From the NCBI GenBank assembly GCA_036501425.1, contig DASYAI010000014.1:1-23706 (forward strand): a stretch of DNA of 23,706 bases, written 5' to 3'. A program made the position numbers and the translations under genes. The DNA is from DATKRB01 sp036501425 (GTDB lineage: Bacteria > Actinomycetota > Acidimicrobiia > Acidimicrobiales > RAAP-2). This document shows positions 14,187-21,031 of the stretch, piece by piece; the first letter of the stretch is position 1, and the number at the start of each line of letters is the position of its first letter. Below the pieces are notes generated by a model. The model made no database searches. It was given only the letters and a program-made list of their open reading frames with translations, and was not told the origin of the DNA.

Positions 14187-14192
14187 ACGCTA
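14187..14192 (-). promoter_or_regulatory. candidate -10 (TAGCGT) of the response regulator gene
   Basis: TAGCGT on the minus strand lies in the 32-bp gap between kinase and regulator, 10 nt before ATG 14176. It would give the regulator its own transcript besides read-through from the kinase gene. Confidence 0.4.
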
Positions 14193-14208
14193 CGCCTGTC
14201 GGGGCCGA

Positions 14209-15960
14209 TCACGCAGAACGGTCCGGCTGGAGCGGGAGCACGAGGGTGAACGTGGAGCCCTCGCCCTCGCGCGACTCGACGTCGACCCATCCCTGGTGGT
14301 TGTTGGCCACGTGGCGGACGATGGACAGCCCGAGCCCGGTGCCCCCGGTGTCGCGGCTGCGCCCGTGGTCCACCCGGTAGAACCGCTCGAAGATCCGGTC
14401 GAGGTCGCGGGCCGGGATCCCGATCCCGTGGTCGATCACCGCGATGCGCACGGTCTCGCGCTCGCCGAACCGCTCGAGGTCGTGGAGGAAGTGGGTGCCG
14501 GTGGCCGGGTCGATCGCCGGGCCGACGGCCGTCGAGCCGACCGACGGCGGGCCGGTGAAGGCGCCGTTGGTGGCGAAGCCCCCGCCGGCGGCGGCGTTGG
14601 GAGGGCCGCCCGGGGTCGGATGGGTGCCCGGCCCGTTCCTCGGGCCGGGCAGGTGCGCGCCGCCGACGGGGTGGGGTCCGGTCGGTGCGCTGTCCGCGGG
14701 GGGATCGCCGGCGCCGCCCGGCGCCCGACCCGCCCCGGTCCCGGCTCCAGGGGGACCCGCCGGCCCTCCGCCGCCCGGGCTGCGGGGGGCGGCCCCGCCG
14801 GGACCCGGGAAGCTCGCCGTCCCTCCGGCCACACCGATCCCGGCGGCCGCGCTGACGCCGACGCCGGCGGCCCCGTTGGCCACCTCGACCACTCCCGACG
14901 GCGCCCCGCTGAACACCAGGGACTCGCGCTGGATGGTGCCCGCCACCCGCACCACCGAAGCGTCGTAGGAGTAGGTGACCGCGTTCTCGAGCAGGGCGTG
15001 CATGGCCGAGACCAGCTGCCGGCGGTCCCCGAGCACGGCGACCGGGCGCGGGGGCTCGTCCATCTCGATGCGGATGCCCCGCTGGTCGGCGGTGGCCCGG
15101 ACCCGCTCGACCGCCTCGGCCATGACCAGGCTGACCAGGACCGGCTCGCGTGGCGGCGCCTCCTCGGACTCGAGCCGGCTCAGGTCGAGGAGGTCGTCGA
15201 TGATCCGGCTGACCCGGAACGCCTCGGTCTGGATGCGGCTGGCCAGCCGCTTGGCCACCTCCCCGTCGGGCTCGGCCACCAGGGTCTCGGCCAGCAGCCC
15301 GAGCGCGCCCATCGGAGTCTTGAGCTCGTGGCTCACGTTGGCCACGAAGTCGCGCCGGATCTCCTCGAGCCGGCGCCGCTCCGACACGTCCTCGATGAGC
15401 GCGATGACCCCGAGCGGTCGCCGCCCGTCGTCGATGAGCCGGGCCCGCACGGTCAGGGTGCGCCGGGGCGGGCCGTAGAGGTCGAGGGTCCGCTCGGCCG
15501 CCCCCTCGTGCCAGGCGTCCTCCACCAGCTCAGTGACCGCCTGGGCGGCCAGTGCATCGCCGTGCCGGCTGGTCATCAGGGCGTTGGCCCGGGCGTTGCG
15601 GTAGACCACCGAACCGGTCTCGTCGCACAGCACCACCCCCTGGGGCAGGGTGTCGAGCGAACGCCGCAGCCGGATGGCGTCGGAGCTGGACTCGGCCACC
15701 GCCTCGGACGCCGCGCTGGTCACCTGCTCGAGGTAGGAGAGCGCGTGCTCGATGCCCCCCTCCTCGCGCGGCGCGTCGAGCCCGAGCCGGCTGCCCAGCG
15801 CGGTCAGCCGCTGGGAGAGCGCCCGGCGGCCCGAGCGCCGCCCGACTGCTGCCGCGATCAGCACGGCGACGACCAGCACGGCCAGCGCGATCAGGTAGGC
15901 GATCGGGGCGGGCAGACCGGCGACGCGGGTGACCCCCACCACCCAGCCCGTCCCAGTCAC
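14209..15960 (-). CDS. membrane sensor histidine kinase (SenX3/PhoR-like) with a large insertion in the ATPase domain
   Basis: This encodes about 583 residues from GTG 15960. A single TM segment (about 17-40) is followed by a linker, a PAS-like domain (DTLPQGVVLCDETGSVVYRN, about 103-195), the dimerisation/phosphoacceptor helix with H211 in FVANVSHELKTPMGALG, and the HATPase domain: N-box LLENAVTYSYD (N326), G1 IDHGIGIP (D510), G2 GGTGLGLS (539-546). Between N-box and G1 there are about 150 extra residues (about 345-490) rich in Gly, Pro and Ala, at the place where normal kinases have a few residues. The C-terminus ends FTLVLPLQPDRSA. The partner regulator is encoded next. GTG 15960 is preceded by CATGCT and 6 nt, a near match to the leaderless pattern seen elsewhere. 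The kinase call is secure; the start is less so. Confidence 0.9.
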   Translation of the reverse strand: MTGTGWVVGVTRVAGLPAPIAYLIALAVLVVAVLIAAAVGRRSGRRALSQRLTALGSRLGLDAPREEGGIEHALSYLEQVTSAASEAVAESSSDAIRLRRSLDTLPQGVVLCDETGSVVYRNARANALMTSRHGDALAAQAVTELVEDAWHEGAAERTLDLYGPPRRTLTVRARLIDDGRRPLGVIALIEDVSERRRLEEIRRDFVANVSHELKTPMGALGLLAETLVAEPDGEVAKRLASRIQTEAFRVSRIIDDLLDLSRLESEEAPPREPVLVSLVMAEAVERVRATADQRGIRIEMDEPPRPVAVLGDRRQLVSAMHALLENAVTYSYDASVVRVAGTIQRESLVFSGAPSGVVEVANGAAGVGVSAAAGIGVAGGTASFPGPGGAAPRSPGGGGPAGPPGAGTGAGRAPGGAGDPPADSAPTGPHPVGGAHLPGPRNGPGTHPTPGGPPNAAAGGGFATNGAFTGPPSVGSTAVGPAIDPATGTHFLHDLERFGERETVRIAVIDHGIGIPARDLDRIFERFYRVDHGRSRDTGGTGLGLSIVRHVANNHQGWVDVESREGEGSTFTLVLPLQPDRSA

Positions 15961-16023
15961 CTCCCCAGCATGGCAGGGCCCGCCCGGCGCGGCGAACGAT
16001 GCGCCGCCGACCATTCCGGCCCG

Positions 16024-16362
16024 GTGCACGCCCTCCTCACCATCATCGCCCCCCTCCCGCCGGCACCGTTCGCCGCCGCCCGACTGGTCGACGTGACGCT
16101 CTCGCCCGACACCAGCGCGCTTCCCGGCGGCGCCACGCTCCAGCAGCTCATCAACGGCGTCGCCGGCTGGGCGCTGGTGCTCTCGCTGGGCGCCCTCGTG
16201 ATCGGCGCCGCCGCCTGGGCGCTCGGCGCGCACTCGCAGAATTACCACCAGTCCTTCGTCGGCCGCCGGGCCGTGCTCGTGTCAGGGTTGGCCGCGCTGC
16301 TGATCGGTGCCGCGCCGACGCTGATAAATTTCTTCTTCCACGCCGGCACGGGCGTGCATTGA
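16024..16362 (+). CDS. small two-TM protein, VirB2/pilin-like (DUF6112-type)
   Basis: This encodes 112 residues from GTG 16024; an ATG at about 15969 would add a polar N-terminus and is less likely. A hydrophobic N-terminal stretch (VHALLTIIAPLPPAPFAAAR) may be a signal peptide. Two TM segments follow: INGVAGWALVLSLGALVIGA (about 43-66) and a second around VLVSGLAALLIGAAPTLINF (about 85-105), separated by a short polar loop with QNYHQSFVGRR. Size and topology match the small subunit that begins actinobacterial T4SS-like clusters, equivalent to VirB2/TrbC. It is 10 nt ahead of the TrbL-like gene and is the first gene of the operon. The family label is from memory and context; sequence similarity to classical pilins is weak. 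Confidence 0.7.
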   Translation: MHALLTIIAPLPPAPFAAARLVDVTLSPDTSALPGGATLQQLINGVAGWALVLSLGALVIGAAAWALGAHSQNYHQSFVGRRAVLVSGLAALLIGAAPTLINFFFHAGTGVH

Positions 16363-16372
16363 CCGGGTCCCG

Positions 16373-18001
16373 GTGAGCGTCGCGTCGGGGTGCACCGGGC
16401 TCGAGGCGCTGAACCCCCTGTGCCAGGCCGCCGGGGCCGCGTCGGGCGTGCTCGCCGGCGGGGTGGGTGGGGTGCTTCAGGCGACGACCCAATGGGTCGT
16501 CGGGGGCGCCAGCTGGCTCCTCGGGCAGATCGGTGGGGTGGTGGACGCCAGTAGCTCGGTCGACCTGGGGGCCGGCTGGTTCGAGACCCACTACCAGGTG
16601 ATGCTCGGGGTGCTCGGCATCGTGGTGGTGCCGGCCGTGCTCGGATCGGTGATCCAGGCGGTCCTGCGCCAGGACGGCGGGTTGCTGGTCCGCTCCATGC
16701 TCGTCAACCTCCCGCTGGCGCTCCTGCTGGCCGGCATGGCGGTCAAGGTGGTCCAGCTGGCCCTGGGGGCCACCGACGCCCTCAGTGCCGCCGTGGCCTC
16801 GGGGGCGGGTGGCGATGTCCACCAGGCCCTCCAGGCGGTGGTGAGCGGGCTGGCGGTGGCCTCGGTCGACTCGTCGGTGCCGTCGTTCGTCCTGCTGCTG
16901 GTGGCGCTGCTCGTCGTCCTGGGGGCGCTGGCCCTCTGGGTCGAGCTGCTGGTGCGCTCCGCCGCCGTCTCGGTGGCGGTGCTCTTCTTACCGTTGGCGC
17001 TCGGGAGCCTGGTGTGGCCGGCGATCGCCCACTGGTGCCGCCGGCTGGTCGACACGTTGGCCGCGCTGATCCTGTCGAAGTTCGTCATCGTGGCGATCCT
17101 CAGCCTGGCGGCCGGCGCCCTGGCCGCGGGCACGTCGGGGTCGAGCGCTGGTACCGGCACCGGCGGCACCGTCCCCGCCGTGCTCGGCGGGGCGGCCCTG
17201 TTGCTGCTCGCCGCGTTCAGCCCGTACACGCTGCTCCGGTTGCTGCCGATGGCCGAGGCCGGCGCGATGAGCGGGCTGGAGGGCGTGCGGCACCGGGCCC
17301 AACGGGCCGCCACGACGGTGCCACGCGACGCGGCGCGCTTCGCCTTGCGCCAGGCCCGCCTGGGTGCGTTCGACCCCGGGGTACCGGGCACCGGGATCCC
17401 CGAGCACTTCGAGGCCGCCGGAGGCGACGACGACTTCGGCTCCGCTGCCGCCGGTGCCGACGGGCTCGGAGAGGACGGCCCCGCCGCCGGCGGCCCCGAT
17501 GGCCCCCCGGACGGCGGGGACGGTGGGCTGGGCGGCGTCGGCGGCATCGGGGGCATGGGAGACGATCGGGACGCGACGGCCGCCGGTGACGAGGCCGGCG
17601 AGGCGGATCCGGCGGGCGGGGGCGGCCGACCGGGCTCGCGGGGCGCGCCCCGAGGCACCGGTCGGAGAGGGGGCGGCGCGACGGGCGCCGGGGGTCGCGG
17701 AGCGGCCGAGGGCGGGTCCGACGGCGGTGGCGGTGACGGTGGTGCCGTGCTCACGCCGCCACCCTTTTCCGACATCCCGATGTGGCGCGGCGACCCGAGC
17801 TCCCAGCGGATCTTCGACGACGTGATGGCCGGTCGGCGGGCGGCCGACGTGCCCGAGGATCCTCACGCTTCGGTGCTGCGCCCCGATCCGTCGGGCGGCA
17901 CGGCGTCCGGTCGCAGCTGGGATCGGGGTCGGCACGAGATCATCCACGACGCGATGGGCCCGGTGATCCGGTGGATCCCGCCGGAGGAGGCCGATGACTG
18001 A
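16373..18001 (+). CDS. TrbL/VirB6-like polytopic membrane protein
   Basis: This encodes 542 residues from GTG 16373. The first 310 residues contain about five to six TM segments, for example VMLGVLGIVVVPAVLGSVIQ, NLPLALLLAGMAVKVVQLAL, FVLLLVALLVVLGALALWVE and FVIVAILSLAAGALAAG, with SPYTLLRLLPMAEAGAMSG at the end of the core. This is the pattern of VirB6/TrbL channel components of type IV secretion systems. After about residue 345 comes a Gly/Asp/Pro-rich low-complexity tail of about 140 residues. A conserved-looking C-terminus follows (PMWRGDPSSQRIFDDVM and HDAMGPVIRWIPPEEADD). It overlaps the next gene by 8 bp. It should form the inner-membrane channel with the small subunit and be energised by the downstream ATPases. 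Confidence 0.8.
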   Translation: MSVASGCTGLEALNPLCQAAGAASGVLAGGVGGVLQATTQWVVGGASWLLGQIGGVVDASSSVDLGAGWFETHYQVMLGVLGIVVVPAVLGSVIQAVLRQDGGLLVRSMLVNLPLALLLAGMAVKVVQLALGATDALSAAVASGAGGDVHQALQAVVSGLAVASVDSSVPSFVLLLVALLVVLGALALWVELLVRSAAVSVAVLFLPLALGSLVWPAIAHWCRRLVDTLAALILSKFVIVAILSLAAGALAAGTSGSSAGTGTGGTVPAVLGGAALLLLAAFSPYTLLRLLPMAEAGAMSGLEGVRHRAQRAATTVPRDAARFALRQARLGAFDPGVPGTGIPEHFEAAGGDDDFGSAAAGADGLGEDGPAAGGPDGPPDGGDGGLGGVGGIGGMGDDRDATAAGDEAGEADPAGGGGRPGSRGAPRGTGRRGGGATGAGGRGAAEGGSDGGGGDGGAVLTPPPFSDIPMWRGDPSSQRIFDDVMAGRRAADVPEDPHASVLRPDPSGGTASGRSWDRGRHEIIHDAMGPVIRWIPPEEADD

Positions 18002-19667
18002 GCCGTCTCGCTACCGCTTCGGCCCGCTCGATCGCCGAGGCCTGATCGCCGGCTGGCGGGGCGGGCAGATCGTCACGGTCGTGCTGGGGGTCGCCATCGC
18101 CATCGTGGCGCTCCGTTCGCGCCCGACCGTGGCATCGGTGGCGATCGCCGTGGTGTCGGTGATCGGTTCGGTCGCCCTGGCCACCTGGCCGGTGGCCGGA
18201 CGGACGGGGGAGGAGTGGCTCCCGACGGTCACCCGCTTCGCCGCCGGCGCCCTCGACGGGTCGCACCGCCGGCTCTCGCCGCTCCCCGGAGCGGGGCGGG
18301 TGATGGGTGCGGGCAGCGCCCCTCCCGGGCGCCGCGGCCGGGCCGCCCGGAGTGGGATCGACCTCCGTGGAGCGCCCACCCGGGTCCCGCCCACCCGGGT
18401 CCCGCCCACCCGGGGCGCGATCACTTGGGGCCCGTTCGCCCGTGGCGCGGCCACCAGGGGCCCGTTCGCCGGCCTCGACCTGCTGGAGGTGGCCGGAGCC
18501 GAGGGTGCGGCCGACATCGGGATCGTCCACGACGCCCGCGCCCGGACCTACACCGCGGTGGTGGCCGTGCGTGGCCACAGCTTCGCCCTGCTCGGTCCGG
18601 CCGACAAGGAGCACCGGGTGGGCGGATGGGCGTCGGTGCTGGCTTCGTGCAGCCGCGAGCGGGCGGCGATCCACCGGGTGCAATGGCTGGCATCCTCCAC
18701 TCCCGACGACGGCGGCGGTGCTCGGAGCTACCTCGCCGAGCGAGCGGCGGTGGGGACCGGCCACCCGGCCCGGCGCGCCTACGCCGAGCTGCTCACCGAC
18801 CTGGGCCCGGGGTCGTCCCGCCACGACACCCACGTCGTGGTCCAGACCCGGGCTCCGAGGCGCTCCGGCCCCCGGGGCGCAACCTCGACGCAGGAGGCGT
18901 GCGCGGTGCTGGTGCGCGAGCTCGGATCGCTGTGCCGGCGGCTCGAGGAGATCGACCTCGTGGTCGACGGCCCGCTGGGGCCCGAGGCTCTCGGCGCGCT
19001 GGTCCGGCGCAGCGGGCAGGCGAATGGGTCCCGGGTGAACGGCGCCGGTGATGCGGCTGCGCACGCGAGCCGAGCAATCCCCGAGCCGACTCGCGACGGG
19101 CCCACGTCGAGCCTCGCCCCGGCGACCGAGCGCGGGCCGTGGTCCGGGCCGGGGCGATGCCCGTGGCCCCTGTCGATCCAGTCGTCGTGGGACCGCGTCC
19201 GCACCGACGCCACGTGGAGCGCCACGTACTGGATCGCCGAGTGGCCACGGGTCGAGGTCGGCCCGGACTTTCTGGCCCCGCTGCTGCTCGGCGGCGCTCG
19301 CCGGACCGTGGCGGTGGTCATGGAGCCGCTGAGCCCGAGCCGGGCGACCCGGCAGGTCGAGCAGGCCCGCACCGCCGACGTGGCCGACGCGGAGCTTCGA
19401 CGGCGGGGAGGGTTCGTGAGCACCGCCCGCCGGCAGCGCGAGGCCGCCGTCGTGCGCCGCCGCGAGGTCGAGCTGGCCGACGGGCACGCGTCGTTCCGCT
19501 TTTCGGGTTACGTGACCGTCACCGCCCCGACCGAGTCGTCGCTGGTCGCCGCGTGTGACGCCACCGAGCAGGCGGCCGCCCAGTCCTACCTCGAGCTGCG
19601 CCGGCTCTTCGGCGACCAGGAGCGCTCCTTCACCTACACGCTGCCGCTGGCTCGGGGGCTCTCGTGA
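17994..19667 (+). CDS. SCO6880-type T4SS protein: PrgI-like membrane region plus VirB4 N-terminal-like domain
   Basis: This encodes 557 residues from ATG 17994 (8-bp overlap with the TrbL-like gene). The N-terminus (YRFGPLDRRGLIAGWRGGQI) leads into two TM segments at about 22-41 and 46-66, as in PrgI proteins. A variable insert at about 100-160 holds Pro/Thr/Arg repeats. The middle domain includes VHDARARTYTAVVAVRGHSF and HDTHVVVQTRAP. A second low-complexity insert is near 340-385. The last 150 residues resemble the N-terminal domain of VirB4/TrbE: WSATYWIAEWPRVEVGPDFL, RTVAVVMEPLSPSRATRQVE, and FTYTLPLARGL at the end. The next gene, overlapping by 4 bp, starts where a VirB4 ATPase domain would continue. 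The protein is probably a membrane anchor and regulator of the ATPase. Confidence 0.8.
   Translation: MTEPSRYRFGPLDRRGLIAGWRGGQIVTVVLGVAIAIVALRSRPTVASVAIAVVSVIGSVALATWPVAGRTGEEWLPTVTRFAAGALDGSHRRLSPLPGAGRVMGAGSAPPGRRGRAARSGIDLRGAPTRVPPTRVPPTRGAITWGPFARGAATRGPFAGLDLLEVAGAEGAADIGIVHDARARTYTAVVAVRGHSFALLGPADKEHRVGGWASVLASCSRERAAIHRVQWLASSTPDDGGGARSYLAERAAVGTGHPARRAYAELLTDLGPGSSRHDTHVVVQTRAPRRSGPRGATSTQEACAVLVRELGSLCRRLEEIDLVVDGPLGPEALGALVRRSGQANGSRVNGAGDAAAHASRAIPEPTRDGPTSSLAPATERGPWSGPGRCPWPLSIQSSWDRVRTDATWSATYWIAEWPRVEVGPDFLAPLLLGGARRTVAVVMEPLSPSRATRQVEQARTADVADAELRRRGGFVSTARRQREAAVVRRREVELADGHASFRFSGYVTVTAPTESSLVAACDATEQAAAQSYLELRRLFGDQERSFTYTLPLARGLS
18374..18415 (+). repeat. 15-bp in-frame tandem repeat, about 2.8 copies
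   Basis: GCCCACCCGGGTCCC is repeated from 18374, 18389 and 18404 (last copy incomplete), encoding PTRVP units. A looser repeat follows, encoding GPFARGAATRGPFAG. It lies in the linker after the two TM segments of the SCO6880-type protein. Copy number may vary between strains. Confidence 0.85.
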
Positions 19668-21031
19668 GGTCCCGCCGCTCCCCGGGCGGGGGGTCCGGAC
19701 TGCCGGCCCACGAGGTGACGACCCGCAACCTGGGCGCGGCCTACCCGTTCGTGGCCGAGTCCGGTCTCGGGCACCGGGGGGTGGCCATCGGGCGGGACCT
19801 GCTCGGCGGATCGTTCGCGTTCGACCCGTTCGAGCTCTACGAACTGGGCCTGCTGAACAATCCCAACATGATCGTCTTCGGGCAGATCGGCCGGGGCAAG
19901 AGCGCCTTCGTCAAGACGTTCCTGTGGCGTCAGGCGGTCTTCGGGCGCCGGGCGTGGGTCGTCGACCCGAAGGGGGAGTACGGCGCCCTGGCCCGGCAGT
20001 GGGGGGTGACACCGGTGACCCTGCGTCCCGGCGGCCCGGTCCGTCTCAACCCGCTCGACCGGGCGCCCGACATCGGGCCCGGAGCGTCCGGCGTACCCGG
20101 TCCCCGGGGCCCGAACGACGGCCTCGATCCGGCCGGCGTCGCCCTAGGTGACGGGCTCGGGACCGGCGAGGCGGCCCGGGTGGACCGCCGCCACTCGGCC
20201 CTGCTCGCCTCGCTGGCGGCGGTGTGCCTCGGGCGCGACGTGTTGCCCCGCGAGCGGGCCGCCATCGACGTCGCGCTGGTGACCGTGGCCGGCCGCGCCG
20301 CGGTCTGCACCCTGCCGGCGGTCGTCGACGCGCTGCTGGTCCCGGACCACGACGCCGCGGGCGAGATCCGCACCGATGCGGCGCAGCTGGCCGAGGACGG
20401 GCGCGACGTCGCGCTCGAGTTGCGCCGCCTGGTGCACGGCGACCTGCGGGGCATGTTCGACGGCCCGACCACCACCGGGCTCGACCTGTCCGGCCCGCTG
20501 GTGGTGCTCGACCTCTCCGCGCTCTACGGCTCGGCCGCCCTGGGCGTGCTGATGGCCTGCGCCACCGCGTGGTTGCAGGCGGCGTTGGCCAACCGGGGCC
20601 CGCTGGGCGCGCCGCCGGTGCTGGTGGTGGTCGACGAGGCCTGGGCCATCCTGGCGCAGCTCGGCATCGCCCGGTGGCTCCAGGCGTCGTGGAAGCTCTC
20701 GCGGGCCCACGGGGTGGCCAACATCGCCGTGCTGCACCGGCTGTCGGACCTGCGGGCGGTGGGCGCCGCCGGCTCCGAGCAGGTCGGCCTGGCCGAGGGG
20801 CTGCTGGCCGACTCCGAGACCCGGGTCATCTACGGGCAGCCGCCCGGCGAGGCGGCGCGGGCGAGCGAGCTGCTGTCGCTGTCGGAGACCGAGGTGGACC
20901 TGGTGGGCCAGCTCCGGCGGGGGGTCGCCCTGTGGAAGGTCGGCCAGCGCTCCTTCCTCGTCCACCACGTGCTGGGGCGCTCCGAGCTCGACCTCGTCGA
21001 CACCGACATGGCCATGCGGGGTCGTGGGTGA
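19664..21031 (+). CDS. VirB4-like T4SS ATPase (C-terminal half only)
   Basis: This encodes 455 residues from GTG 19664, which overlaps the previous stop (GTGA). It opens with LGAAYPFVAESGLGHRGVAI and LLNNPNMIVFGQIGRGKSAF, with Walker A GQIGRGKS near 73-80. WVVDPKGEYGALARQWG follows, as in VirB4/TraC and HerA-like ATPases. Walker B is VLVVVDEAWAIL near 319-330, and the helical lid follows. Classical VirB4 proteins exceed 700 residues; here the N-terminal domain is missing and appears to be carried by the upstream gene product. It should power substrate or pilin movement as a hexamer at the inner membrane. The assignment to VirB4-type ATPases is secure; substrate and assembly are not known. Confidence 0.87.
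   Translation: MRSRRSPGGGSGLPAHEVTTRNLGAAYPFVAESGLGHRGVAIGRDLLGGSFAFDPFELYELGLLNNPNMIVFGQIGRGKSAFVKTFLWRQAVFGRRAWVVDPKGEYGALARQWGVTPVTLRPGGPVRLNPLDRAPDIGPGASGVPGPRGPNDGLDPAGVALGDGLGTGEAARVDRRHSALLASLAAVCLGRDVLPRERAAIDVALVTVAGRAAVCTLPAVVDALLVPDHDAAGEIRTDAAQLAEDGRDVALELRRLVHGDLRGMFDGPTTTGLDLSGPLVVLDLSALYGSAALGVLMACATAWLQAALANRGPLGAPPVLVVVDEAWAILAQLGIARWLQASWKLSRAHGVANIAVLHRLSDLRAVGAAGSEQVGLAEGLLADSETRVIYGQPPGEAARASELLSLSETEVDLVGQLRRGVALWKVGQRSFLVHHVLGRSELDLVDTDMAMRGRG

Noticed and set aside
14296..16023. Plus-strand frame upstream of the small two-TM protein
   Set aside because: Antisense to the histidine kinase with shadow composition; only the part from 16024 is protein-like.
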